NCBI RefSeq assembly: GCF_030643825.1
Contig: NZ_CP101717.1
Location: 2,351,673 to 2,415,672, forward strand
Length of the DNA stretch: 64,000 nt
Origin: Salinispirillum sp. LH 10-3-1
Lineage (GTDB): Bacteria; Pseudomonadota; Gammaproteobacteria; Pseudomonadales; Natronospirillaceae
Direction of reading: 5' to 3'
A model generated the notes under the pieces. That model was not told the DNA's origin. It saw nothing but the letters and a program-made list of their open reading frames with translations, and made no database searches. Below are positions 56,466 through 64,000 of the stretch, piece by piece; the stretch's first letter is position 1, and each line of letters starts with the position of its first letter. The translations under genes were made by a program, and so were the position numbers.

Positions 56466-56650
56466 CTCGCTCCACTCCCCTTGTACATACAGCATCACTT
56501 TCCACTGGAAAGGCGCTTGGATACCATTCAGTTTAAGAGATAAACGAAGTGAGGGGACAATCTACGTTTCAGTCGTCACTGCACTCAGGGCAGGTACGTC
56601 CTCACTCACTTCACGGTTATAGTGATAGCTAATCACCTCACCTGGAGAGA
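56466..56650 (-). ncRNA. Candidate bridge (seek) RNA region of the IS110-family element
   Basis: The non-coding stretch upstream of the transposase is where IS110-group elements encode the guide RNA that pairs with donor and target DNA. Here it contains a perfect CTTTCC/GGAAAG stem (56498-56512) and a longer pairing between AGTGAGGGGAC near 56550 and GTCCTCACT near 56610. Boundaries and guide loops are not resolved; the call rests on position and foldability. Confidence 0.3.
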
Positions 56651-56660
56651 TACAAGGGCA

Positions 56661-56699
56661 GGTGTTTACACCTGCCGAAATTTCGCAGGTGTAAACACC
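56661..56699. repeat. Long inverted repeat next to the IS110 element
   Basis: GGTGTTTACACCTG (56661-56674) pairs with CAGGTGTAAACACC (56686-56699), and the middle CGAAATTTCG is itself palindromic, giving a stem of about 19 pairs with one bulge. It ends 14 bases before the GNAT stop codon. It may be the terminator of that gene or part of the element end. Confidence 0.7.
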
Positions 56700-56712
56700 C
56701 TCCCTACAACTA

Positions 56713-57204
56713 CTACCTCTTTATCTTGACGTAGATATGGCTGTTGTAAAAAACGCCGTGTTTGAAGCAGGCCTTTTCCTGAACAGCTTCCTCATGGTAA
56801 CCACTTTTTACCAAGACCCTTTTCGACGCCTCATTGGGCGCGAACACCGGCGCAAACAAACGAACCATTTTTGTCGTTTGAAACATGGTGTCTGTCATCG
56901 CAGAAATGGCCTGAGTGGCAATGCCCTTTCCCCAGTGCGCCTCACCCAGCCAGTAGCCGATCTCGCCGCAGTGCGCACGCTCAAACGAACCCGGCTTCAC
57001 ACCAATCGTACCCACGAACACGCCGTCATACTCGATCGCCTTGACGATACTGTCCTTCGAACCTTCGTTGACCCACCACCGCGCATCAGCCTCGGAGTAG
57101 GACTCAGGAATACTGGATGTTAAGTATCTGGTGACACGTGGATTACTCAAATACTCCACAAACAAGGGTATGTCGCTGTCACGATACTCACGGAGATTGA
57201 TCAT
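56713..57204 (-). CDS. RimJ/RimL-type GNAT N-acetyltransferase
   Basis: A 163-residue GNAT acetyltransferase of the Acetyltransf_3 type: MINLREYRDSDIPLFVEYL start, GEIGYWLGEAHWGKGIATQAI as the acetyl-CoA-binding loop, and APVFAPNEASKRVLVKSGY. The substrate is unknown; relatives acetylate ribosomal proteins, antibiotics or small molecules. Together with the VOC and DUF4287 genes on the same strand it looks like an acquired cassette-like set. Confidence 0.9.
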   Translation of the reverse strand: MINLREYRDSDIPLFVEYLSNPRVTRYLTSSIPESYSEADARWWVNEGSKDSIVKAIEYDGVFVGTIGVKPGSFERAHCGEIGYWLGEAHWGKGIATQAISAMTDTMFQTTKMVRLFAPVFAPNEASKRVLVKSGYHEEAVQEKACFKHGVFYNSHIYVKIKR

Positions 57205-57271
57205 TGCATAGTGCTCCTTATGTGCTCTTTGTTGACTGTGTTAACGTCCCGTTAACATTTGCGTGACGAGA

Positions 57272-57697
57272 TTAGACGTTTGCATTCCGGCCAGCAAGAT
57301 GTGATGCCGTCGGTTGAAGCAAATCCCACATGTTGCCGTAGAGATCGAGAAACACCGCCACTGTCCCATACGGCTCCTGCTTTGGCTCCCGAACAAACTC
57401 CACACCTTTTGCTTTGTAGCGCTCATAGTCGCGCCAAAAGTCATCGGTGTACAAGAAGAGGAACACCCGCCCACCCGTCTGGCTGCCAACTCGGTCTTCT
57501 TGCTCCGGAGTTGAAGCGCGCGCAAGCAGAAGTTGGCTCTCTGTGGCACCCGGCGGCGAAACAACCACCCACCGTTTGGATTGTTCAGGCACGTCTAAGT
57601 CCTCAACAAGCCTGAAACCGAGCGTATCGACGAAGAACGCGATGGCTTCATCGTAGTCACGCACAACAAGGGACACGAGGCCGAGTGATTGTTTCAT
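57272..57697 (-). CDS. VOC-family (glyoxalase/bleomycin-resistance) protein
   Basis: A 141-residue protein with one pair of beta-alpha-beta-beta-beta modules of the vicinal-oxygen-chelate superfamily: SLVVRDYDEAIAFFVDTLGF and later VFLDLYGNMWDLLQP, whose Asp/Glu/His positions usually bind metal. The start at 57697 is preferred over nine extra codons. Function could be detoxification, antibiotic binding or a lyase. Its TAA stop lies in GTCTAAT, followed by a short inverted repeat ending GTTAAC, weakly reminiscent of a cassette end. Confidence 0.88.
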   Translation of the reverse strand: MKQSLGLVSLVVRDYDEAIAFFVDTLGFRLVEDLDVPEQSKRWVVVSPPGATESQLLLARASTPEQEDRVGSQTGGRVFLFLYTDDFWRDYERYKAKGVEFVREPKQEPYGTVAVFLDLYGNMWDLLQPTASHLAGRNANV

Positions 57698-57751
57698 GGG
57701 AATTCTCTGCTTCTCAACGGACACAAACAGTAGACTCGATTATTGAATGGT

Positions 57752-57967
57752 TCAAGTGCCATTCTGGCTACGAAAGTGCGCAACCAGTGCATTAGCATGA
57801 CCGTGTCCTAATCCGTGCTCACTCTTTAGCCAAGCAACCATCTCCATATGCCTTAGTTCATTCTGAGTTGCCAGAAGATCAAGCCAATGCTTAATTGGAA
57901 AACCATATTTTGCTTCTATAGAGGGGAAGTACGACGCTGGCCCCTTAATTTGTTTCTCAGTGGACAT
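57752..57967 (-). CDS. DUF4287 family protein
   Basis: A 71-residue protein with the DUF4287 pattern: KGPASYFPSIEAKYGFPIKHWLDLL followed by HMEMVAWLKSEHGLGHGHANALVAHF. Such small helical proteins are common in mobile cassettes and chromosomes; the function is not known. It lies 54 bases upstream of the VOC gene on the same strand and may be co-transcribed. Confidence 0.88.
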   Translation of the reverse strand: MSTEKQIKGPASYFPSIEAKYGFPIKHWLDLLATQNELRHMEMVAWLKSEHGLGHGHANALVAHFRSQNGT

Positions 57968-58082
57968 GGTGCATTTACCTCACATTAGCTGCCCTGGAAT
58001 GAAATCTGCGCTTACTTAATAGTCTGAAAACTGTGAATTCGACAAGACCTAAAGCAAATTCCCACCCCACCCAAGCCCACAC

Positions 58083-58424
58083 ACCAATGCCCTTAACGCT
58101 GCTATTGTTGAGAGCATTGTTGCTATGGGAGATTTGATCTTTCTTCAAATTCTTAAAGGTATCAGAGACGACCGTGAGTACCATACAACCAAGCAAAGCC
58201 TAATGACGCTGGACCAACTCGAGTTGTTTGGCAAAGGCATGCCGGAGCAGTGCGCCGAGAACTACCGCACACTGCGCAAAAAGGGAATTACTGTTCGAAA
58301 AACTACGGACGTCATTATTGCGACCTTTTGCATTGAGCAGCGAATACCTTTGCTGTTCACTGATCGCGATTTCATTCCGTTTGTTGATCATCTTGGGCTT
58401 ATCTCGGCGCTTCCGGAAACGTAA
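58083..58424 (+). pseudogene. vapC: Truncated VapC-type PIN-domain toxin
   Basis: From about TNALNAAIVESIVAMGDLIF onward the frame matches PIN-domain VapC toxins, including ILKGIRDDREY, the RKKGITVRKTTDVIIATFC block with its acidic residue, and LLFTDRDFIPF. The N-terminal 25-30 residues with the first catalytic aspartate are missing; an unrelated sequence precedes it. No VapB antitoxin gene is adjacent. It is therefore very likely an inactive fragment. An in-frame ATG at 58125 exists but cannot restore the active site. Confidence 0.75.
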
Positions 58425-58518
58425 CTCCTGAGTTCAGCGGTACTTGAGGCGACGCCTATTTTTGCGGCCAAAAAACAGCTATTGCCTATTGCTCCGAGAA
58501 GTCTCATACGCGTTATGT
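58420..58518. other. attC-like imperfect palindrome between VapC fragment and ATPase gene
   Basis: CGTAACT at the left end and GTTATGT at the right end have AAC/GTT cores. The arms TGAGTTCAGCGG and CCGAGAAGTCTCA pair with small offsets. The site begins in the vapC stop codon and ends next to the stop codon of the ATPase gene on the other strand. Layout is that of an integron attC, but consensus positions are not fully met. Confidence 0.35.
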
Positions 58519-60027
58519 TTACCGGGCATTGAACACTGGGCCAAGGAATTGATGGAGATCTCCCACCGCCGTCGCATATCTGTGCTCTGTATACGCGCTA
58601 TAGAGCTTTCGCCTAATTTGTACCGCATCCATACCTGTAGCGGCCTCTACATGCTCAACTAGATAATTGGTACGCCGCTTGGCTTGTTCCCTGGGGTTTG
58701 CACTCGTTCTTAAAAGGTAATCCTGCGTTTGAACCAATCTCCCAAAGTTCACGACGTGGCCTGCGAAACTTGCACGAAGCTGGGCCTGCATCTGTCCACT
58801 TTCGATCATGGATGTGATTCCGCACTCTGGGGTGCAAGGCAAATAACTGAGGTTTCCGTGAGCTCGATTGAACAAATTTAACAACTGCTGATTACCTGAA
58901 CGCCGGGCTTCGGCCAAAGACTCAGTTTGAACGTCTTGGTCCAATACCGCATGCCGGCGTACATGAGCAGGAAATATTTGTGAGGATGCATTGAGAAACT
59001 CAAGAACCTGAACAAAACCGCCCACAGGAACAATCTTAAAAAGAGGCTGGTAGCGAATCTCTAGATTCGCTACCTGAAGGTATCTTTGAACTATTTGTTC
59101 CAAGAGAATCTTGGCCTGTTTGTCTTCGACAAAAAAGACAAAATCCACATTCAATTCGTCATCAAAGGCAACTTCACCCAAAATTTGTGCCGGATATGGC
59201 TTTTGCGTGACCTGAATCTCACCTCCTTGAGCCTCAGAAAGATGAATCAGCTGGGAACGCATAGCTGATTTGATTATTGATGCAGAGTGCGTTGAAAAAA
59301 CCACCGTCAGTCGCTTCGTCTGCGCGACCCTATTCAGAGCTTCTAAGAGCCTAATTTGGGCTTGTGGGTGCAGTGCCATCTCGATTTCATCAATCAAAAT
59401 CAAACTTCCATTTCGCACATTGGACAGCCTCTGCGCAAGCCTCAGCACGCAGAGCTCCCCCAAGCTAAAGCTCTTCTCGGAATAGTAATGCCAGGGCGCC
59501 CGAGCATGAGTTCGATACGGAATCAGATATGCCAGATTTCCCGTTCCTCGCCTCGTATTGAGATACTTCAATTCACTCCATTTATCGTCATCCAGAACTT
59601 CGCAAATGAAATCCTTCAGATCTTGCCCCGCATCCCGAAATCGGTTGTGGCTAATCTCATCGGCGAACGGTTCAATGCGATCCGAGTTGGCTTCAAGATA
59701 CTCAATTGACGGATATGGAAAATCATCAAAGATGATCGCATTAGATCGAGGCCTTGCTCGCCACCGTTGTCCACCGTACCGATACGTCACAGAACGGTTG
59801 TTTATCTCATAGGTCACCGACGCGTTCTCGTATAAATCAACCCGGTGCGCCATTGGGCTTGTCTGATAGTAGCGTTGAAAAGCGTACGAGTTCCGGATTC
59901 GAAGCAATGCCGCTAGCAGCGTTGATTTGCCAGTTCCATTTCTCCCAGTTAACACCCACACACCAGCGGGAGGTACTGAGAACTCAAGAAGGCCGATGCC
60001 TTTAATGTTTTCGAGTCGAAGCTTCAT
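58519..60027 (-). CDS. OLD-like ATPase with TOPRIM-type C-terminus
   Basis: A 502-residue ABC-type ATPase. Walker A GRNGTGKST (residues 28-36), signature-like SFSLGELCV (about 186-194), Walker B LILIDEIEMALHP (about 209-221) and STHSAS with H247 are visible. The C-terminal part has FFVEDKQAK (E301) and VLDQD (D363, D365), fitting the acidic residues of a TOPRIM nuclease as in OLD-family and GajA-like defence proteins. No helicase partner (GajB-like) is present. The ATG at 60027 is preferred over a GTG at 60057 that lies inside the attC-like site. A phage-defence role is inferred. Confidence 0.65.
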   Translation of the reverse strand: MKLRLENIKGIGLLEFSVPPAGVWVLTGRNGTGKSTLLAALLRIRNSYAFQRYYQTSPMAHRVDLYENASVTYEINNRSVTYRYGGQRWRARPRSNAIIFDDFPYPSIEYLEANSDRIEPFADEISHNRFRDAGQDLKDFICEVLDDDKWSELKYLNTRRGTGNLAYLIPYRTHARAPWHYYSEKSFSLGELCVLRLAQRLSNVRNGSLILIDEIEMALHPQAQIRLLEALNRVAQTKRLTVVFSTHSASIIKSAMRSQLIHLSEAQGGEIQVTQKPYPAQILGEVAFDDELNVDFVFFVEDKQAKILLEQIVQRYLQVANLEIRYQPLFKIVPVGGFVQVLEFLNASSQIFPAHVRRHAVLDQDVQTESLAEARRSGNQQLLNLFNRAHGNLSYLPCTPECGITSMIESGQMQAQLRASFAGHVVNFGRLVQTQDYLLRTSANPREQAKRRTNYLVEHVEAATGMDAVQIRRKLYSAYTEHRYATAVGDLHQFLGPVFNAR

Positions 60028-60040
60028 TTTTCGGGGTAAC

Positions 60041-60110
60041 CATAACGCCTTGCTCACCGGTAAATTGCGAGCGTAGCGAGTAAATTATCCGCGCGCAGTT
60101 TTTTGTTAGC
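60041..60110 (-). other. attC-like imperfect palindrome between the two large ATPase genes
   Basis: Read on the minus strand it runs GCTAACAAAAAACTGCGCGCGG, an AT-rich middle with CTCGCTACGCTCG, then CCGGTGAGCAAGGCGTTATGG. AAC and GTT cores sit at the ends, and CTGCGCGCGG pairs with CCGGTGAGCA leaving an extra base, as in attC left boxes. The ATPase ORF begins just after GTTATGG, as a cassette gene would. Confidence 0.45.
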
Positions 60111-60142
60111 TTTCCTGCACCGGAGTTCAGTTGAAGGCTTTT

Positions 60143-62749
60143 TCAAGCCTTGCGTTTCTGTGCCGTCATCTTTCCTCTCCTCTCGATACCCTCTCGCCAA
60201 GCATCCAATTCCATAATATCAGCAAGTAGTTCGTCGGGGTCTGGAACAGCAATGCCGCCTTGCAGGGCCTTATCATGTGCGTAGTTCGAACACTTGCTCA
60301 TGCCAGCATAGACTTTTGCATAATCACCATCTTCAACAACGACACCAGCAAGTCGCTGTGTTTCAACGCCTTTCCGGAATCGCAGGATAACCTCGCGCAA
60401 TAGAACTTCCTCGACTGCCCGCTCCCACGTCATACGGAGCCGGAAATAAGCATCAACTGTTTGTCTTTGATGCTCTTGCTCTTCGCCGTCCCTGTGCAGC
60501 TTGGCTATAGTTTGATGCTGAGCTTTAAGGGCCTTAATCCGCTTACTAGTGCTTTTCCCCTCGAAAGGGAGCTCTGGATCGGCCATCCCGAATCCCTCAG
60601 CACGGCGTGTCAAGCTCTGTGTGGCAATAGGTACGGTTGCAATTTTTGCTTCCTCGGCCAGCAGACAGAGGAAATAAATATCATGGGTAAATACGATGAC
60701 CTGACGCTGTGCGGCTTCTTGCGCTAGTCGCTTTGCTACTCGCTCACGGCGGCGATGGTCTAGAGAGGACACCGGGTCGTCAAATACAATACCGCCCTTT
60801 CCATCACTTAACCCGACCTCGGCCAGAAAAGAACCTATCGCTATTGCCCGCTGCTCTCCTTCACTAAGAATTTCACCAGGGTTACGACTTTGTGGTAATT
60901 CAAGTTTTAGTTTGTGCAAAGCCTTACCCCTGTCGGAGCGGCTTTGTAGCGAAACGCGAAGCATACCTACGCCTAACTCCTTGAATTCGCGGTTGAGTGC
61001 TTCAGCTAGTTCGTTGGACACAACCTTTTCGGCCAACTCTGATGCTTTTCGCGAAATGGAATTTGTCTTGACACCCGACAGGCACTGCTTAAGTTTGGCC
61101 TGGTGATCCAGCCGGCTGACCGCCAAGAGCACAGCATCCTTGACCTGACTCAAGCGCACTCGCGCATCTAGTTCAATGAACTGCTTTTGAACTGCAGCAC
61201 GCGCCTTTTCGTCGGATGCTCTTTCAAGAATCTCAGCCTCGGCATTCAACTTGTCAGCTAGCACTTGAAGTCGCGCAGATGGGTTGGCCAACGCTTGTTC
61301 GGTACCTTCCCATTCGTGGGAGATTACCGCAGCCTTGATGGCTTCCTGGCGAGCGACCAGCGATTGGTCAAAGACTTTGACATCATTCGCGAGTTGCGGG
61401 TCCAAGCCTTCGATCTCACCGTAAGTCACATCGTCAATATTCAAAGTCAGAACGTTCGCGATGAACGGCTTGTACTCTGCGTACAGAGCTAGTCGACGCT
61501 CTTGGGCGCTTTTCTCTGCCTCAGCTTGAATGAAGGACTCAAAACGCTGTAAACGGGCGGCGCCCTCGGCAAGAGGTTGCTGGCATAGCGGACAAGGTGA
61601 ATCGGTTCCCAGTTCTGGAAAGGCCTTGTCCGGATGGGACTCTGCCGCAAACTTCCGAGCGGCGTCGAACAGCTCACGCCAAGCCTCTCCCCCAGTGCCA
61701 CGTAGCAAACTTTCACCTTCCGTAAACTGCGTAGCTGCAAGTGCGGCGGCTGACTGCGCAGTGCGATAACTGTCTGCCAGCTTGCGCAATCTGGCTACCA
61801 CCGTATGATCTACCAGCGCGCCCTTGTTTATTGCGTTTGTTGAAATGGCGGCAACTCGGCGAGCACGCAGACGCAATTGAATCGCCTTTTCCTTCGGATT
61901 GTTTTCCTTCAAACTCTTATCTAGAGCCTCATGTTGGGCTAAATCTTCCTGCGAAAGCGTCGCCAATGTTTCGATTTGGGCTTGCGTCGTTCTGGCCGAT
62001 AGTCCTGAAATCAGTTTGCCAACGGCGGTGTCGCCGTGGAGCGGCACGAAAGCTGTAAGGTCTGCGGCAGACTGAGTATGCTCGGTTTCTATCGCAGTCT
62101 TCAGATGTTTACAGACCTTCGCAAGTCGCTCGAACACATCTAGCCCGTAGGGCACGTAAGAAAAGTCATCTTCACTATCTAGGTAGGCACGCGCGCAGTG
62201 CGAATCAAAGATCGCGAAAGACGACAGCGCTGCTGGAGCCGCTTTGCCGTCAGTCCAGTGCGCATCTTGTGCCGAACCATCAATTTTTATTTCGAATACG
62301 GCTTCGGCTTTCCCCGTTTGGCTTGCAGGTAGAGCGGCGTTCGGATGAATTGCTTCCATCTGATCGCGGGCACGGCATGCGCGTTTGAGCACGCGTGAGT
62401 ATCCTGATTTTCCTGAACCGTTGTCACCATATATAACTGTCATCCCATCGGGACTAAACGACAGGCGCTGATTTTCTGCAATCGCGTTGACATGACGCAT
62501 ATTCTTCATTGCAAGCAGTTCAACGTGAGTTGTCGCTTTCACTGGTGCAGGGATCTCATCGGCCGTTAGCGGATTGGGCTTCCGCCCTTTTGGGTCGGGA
62601 ATACCATTCGCAGCTTTCAGTAGCGCAAATAGATCATCTTGGTCTTCTGCTGTTAGGGTCTGTCTAGCCAGCAAACGTGCTACCGCATCACTTTGCCATG
62701 CCGGAAGATCCTGCGACCAATTCAGTATTTCTTGCAGTAGCGACAACAT
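60143..62749 (-). CDS. RloC/PrrC-like (AAA_13) ATPase, candidate anticodon nuclease
   Basis: An 868-residue ABC ATPase. Walker A GDNGSGKSG (108-116), a long coiled-coil insertion with a single CPLC zinc-hook-like motif (C386, C389), signature LSEGEQRA (628-635), Walker B GIVFDDPVSSLDH (653-665) and H-loop FTHD (687-690). This Rad50-like layout matches RloC of the AAA_13 group. The C-terminal domain has R772-x3-E776 and H825, which could be the Arg-Glu-His triad of PrrC/RloC tRNA nucleases. AAGGAG lies just ahead of the ATG. The nuclease reading is inferred; no restriction-modification genes adjoin it. Confidence 0.6.
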   Translation of the reverse strand: MLSLLQEILNWSQDLPAWQSDAVARLLARQTLTAEDQDDLFALLKAANGIPDPKGRKPNPLTADEIPAPVKATTHVELLAMKNMRHVNAIAENQRLSFSPDGMTVIYGDNGSGKSGYSRVLKRACRARDQMEAIHPNAALPASQTGKAEAVFEIKIDGSAQDAHWTDGKAAPAALSSFAIFDSHCARAYLDSEDDFSYVPYGLDVFERLAKVCKHLKTAIETEHTQSAADLTAFVPLHGDTAVGKLISGLSARTTQAQIETLATLSQEDLAQHEALDKSLKENNPKEKAIQLRLRARRVAAISTNAINKGALVDHTVVARLRKLADSYRTAQSAAALAATQFTEGESLLRGTGGEAWRELFDAARKFAAESHPDKAFPELGTDSPCPLCQQPLAEGAARLQRFESFIQAEAEKSAQERRLALYAEYKPFIANVLTLNIDDVTYGEIEGLDPQLANDVKVFDQSLVARQEAIKAAVISHEWEGTEQALANPSARLQVLADKLNAEAEILERASDEKARAAVQKQFIELDARVRLSQVKDAVLLAVSRLDHQAKLKQCLSGVKTNSISRKASELAEKVVSNELAEALNREFKELGVGMLRVSLQSRSDRGKALHKLKLELPQSRNPGEILSEGEQRAIAIGSFLAEVGLSDGKGGIVFDDPVSSLDHRRRERVAKRLAQEAAQRQVIVFTHDIYFLCLLAEEAKIATVPIATQSLTRRAEGFGMADPELPFEGKSTSKRIKALKAQHQTIAKLHRDGEEQEHQRQTVDAYFRLRMTWERAVEEVLLREVILRFRKGVETQRLAGVVVEDGDYAKVYAGMSKCSNYAHDKALQGGIAVPDPDELLADIMELDAWREGIERRGKMTAQKRKA

Positions 62750-63154
62750 CTTCTCCTTTTTTATTTGCCGGCCGATTTAGACTCGCTCCAAAAAGCTAAC
62801 ATTTATATCGCAGTTTCTGAGGCAGCTCTGCCAGAGAACACAATTTCAACCCAAACACTCACTACAAACTCCAACTGGCCGGGGTTTTCTGTCTTAACGT
62901 CTCTTATTGGCAAAGCGCAAAACAATCACCAAGACCACTATCAGACTTATCAGCCGCCCCCTTCTTGGTTGCCCTACTACTTTTAGCCCCTGCGTCACAT
63001 TGTTGCAATGTTCTATGTGGTACATATATTGCCCTGCAAAGTTGCTCTCTCACCCTCTAAATTTGACCTCTCCCCCTCAAGCAAGTACGCTTAACTTCAT
63101 TGAACGGTCATTCAATTTACTTTTTCACCATCGTTTTTTGTAGTTGAGAGCTTT
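62750..63154. other. Intergenic region between ATPase gene and betI
   Basis: 405 bases without a recognised gene. A hairpin TTCTGAGGCA...TGCCAGAGAA occupies 62815-62838. TTGACC (63063) and TACGCT (63086), 17 bases apart, may form the betI promoter. The betI operator-like palindrome lies at 63099-63116. It marks the right edge of the variable region. Confidence 0.5.
63099..63116. promoter_or_regulatory. BetI operator-like palindrome
   Basis: ATTGAA and TTCAAT are separated by six bases (ATTGAACGGTCATTCAAT), 38 bases before betI and just after the proposed -10. The arms resemble the ATTGAAC/GTTCAAT boxes I recall for BetI repressors. Confidence 0.6.
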
Positions 63155-63757
63155 ATGCCACGCATTGATATTGAGCCCATTCGCCGCCGCCAGTTGATTA
63201 ATGCGGTGTTGGAAGTGATCGGTGAGTACGGTTTTCAGGGCACTACCATGGGCCGCATCAGTGCACAGTCTGGTATGTCGGTGGGCATTGTCAGCCACTA
63301 TTTCGGCGGTAAGCAGGGTTTGCTCGAAGCAGCCATGCGCCACTTGTTGACTGAGTTGCACCAAGACCTTATGAGCAACATTGCGGCGCGTTCCAGTTCG
63401 CCGCGTGACCGCCTGATGGCGATTGTTGAAACGAATTTTTCCAGCGTGCAGACCAATCCAAAAGCTGCGCGTACTTGGTTGGTATTTTGGTCGCAGTCGG
63501 TACACGACCCCGAGCTGGCGCGCTTACAGCAGGTGAACGAACGCCGCCTGTACGCCAACCTGGTTTACTCATTACGCCCGCTGCTGCCCGAAAGCTGGCT
63601 GCGTGGCACCGCACAAACCATCGCGGCTTTGATCGACGGGTTTTGGTTACGCGCGGCATTGAGTGAAGGCCGTATTGATTCCGAGCAGGCCATGCGCCTG
63701 TGTAAAGCCTATATTGATCAGGTGCTGGCCGACGGCCAAAAGCACCGGTCTGTCTGA
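63155..63757 (+). CDS. betI: TetR-family choline-responsive repressor BetI
   Basis: A 200-residue TetR-type repressor with the BetI beginning IEPIRRRQLINAVLEVIGEYGFQGTTMGRISAQSGMSVGIVSHYFGGKQGLLEAAM and the ligand-domain segment KAARTWLVFWSQSVHDPELARLQQVNERRL. BetI represses glycine-betaine synthesis genes until choline is present. betB starts 16 bases after its stop, and the operator-like palindrome upstream supports autoregulation. Confidence 0.93.
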   Translation: MPRIDIEPIRRRQLINAVLEVIGEYGFQGTTMGRISAQSGMSVGIVSHYFGGKQGLLEAAMRHLLTELHQDLMSNIAARSSSPRDRLMAIVETNFSSVQTNPKAARTWLVFWSQSVHDPELARLQQVNERRLYANLVYSLRPLLPESWLRGTAQTIAALIDGFWLRAALSEGRIDSEQAMRLCKAYIDQVLADGQKHRSV

Positions 63758-63773
63758 TTCCGAAGGAGTTTTC

Positions 63774-64000
63774 ATGTCTGACCTCACCCTGCACTCTTGG
63801 GTTAATGGCGCGCCCTTACCAAACACTAACGGCGATACCTTTGCTGTCATCAACCCGGCTACGGGTGCTGAGCTGTATCAAGTTGAGCAAGCCGACGAAT
63901 CAGTAATGGCTGCGGCCATTGAGTCCGCACAGCAAGGCTTTGAGGTGTGGTCAAAAACGCCTGCTATTGAACGTGCCCGCATTCTGCGCCGCGCCGCCGA
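63774..64000 (+). CDS. betB: Betaine aldehyde dehydrogenase, partial
   Basis: The first 75 codons of an NAD-dependent aldehyde dehydrogenase, truncated by the window edge. The start SDLTLHSWVNG, the INPATGAEL phrase and AAAIESAQQGFEVWSKTPAIERARILRRAA are typical of BetB. It oxidises betaine aldehyde to the osmoprotectant glycine betaine. AAGGAG at 63763-63768 supports the start. The position directly after betI makes the assignment firm; betA probably follows. Confidence 0.9.
   Translation, partial: MSDLTLHSWVNGAPLPNTNGDTFAVINPATGAELYQVEQADESVMAAAIESAQQGFEVWSKTPAIERARILRRAA

Noticed and set aside
57205..57271. Inverted repeat TGTTAACG-TCC-CGTTAACA as a clear attC site
   Set aside because: It is too short and lacks paired left boxes of normal spacing; kept only as a weak third candidate in the cassette hypothesis.
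57975..58196. 73-codon minus-strand frame with a tryptophan-rich hydrophobic stretch
   Set aside because: It overlaps the VapC fragment on the other strand; I could not link it to a family or find a ribosome site, so it is left out.

Overview
The window reads as a chromosome segment of a free-living, probably marine gammaproteobacterium, with an Oceanospirillales-type gene order. The clues are the gammaproteobacterial murA/ibaG - LptCAB - rpoN-hpf-ptsN-rapZ-ptsO block, MurA and HisG together, DapE, RlmE, an ECF sigma/ChrR pair, TRAP and betaine genes and secreted depolymerase-type enzymes. This placement comes from gene content and order only; no rRNA is present.

Layout. 0-9.7 kb is an envelope and nitrogen-PTS core: hisG (start only), murA and ibaG on the minus strand, then yrbG-kdsD-lptC-lptA-lptB-rpoN-hpf-ptsN-rapZ-ptsO-darP on the plus strand. 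kdsC, usually found between kdsD and lptC, is missing here. 9.7-11 kb holds an ECF sigma factor with a ChrR-type zinc/cupin anti-sigma and its likely self-controlled promoter. 11-25 kb is metabolic and housekeeping: ElaA-like GNAT, galM, dapE, a SanA-like operon, a GST, a DUF1244 protein, a secreted esterase, a MoxR/VWA pair, a KASIII-like enzyme and a large hybrid kinase. Three copies of a ~120-bp self-complementary element abut stop codons here. 25-34 kb carries a secreted cyanophycinase-like peptidase, a methyltransferase, a TAXI-type TRAP transporter, a CsoSCA-like carbonic anhydrase and an Lrp/DMT-exporter pair.

35.1-39.7 kb is a tight five-gene operon (periplasmic repeat-type protein, ABC ATPase, FtsX/MacB-like permease, LolA-like carrier, outer-membrane barrel). 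It looks like a trans-envelope transport system of unknown substrate and may continue into a receiver-less CheB-like protein. 40.7-51 kb has rlmE, a MITE-like inverted repeat, paired envelope lipoproteins, an FAD protein, a TrmH-type methyltransferase, a DctB/DctD-like sigma-54 two-component system and a Cof-type phosphatase.

51.3-62.8 kb is the variable part. It holds a penicillin-acylase-family hydrolase and AraC regulator, the decayed 3' end of a second acylase gene, an IS110-family element with a possible bridge RNA, small cassette-like genes (GNAT, VOC, DUF4287, truncated VapC), and two large ATPases resembling OLD-type and RloC/PrrC-type phage-defence proteins. These two genes are followed by palindromic sites that resemble integron attC sites. 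No integrase gene is visible. At 63.1 kb the core resumes with betI, its operator-like palindrome and the start of betB.

No tRNA, rRNA or CRISPR array was seen.
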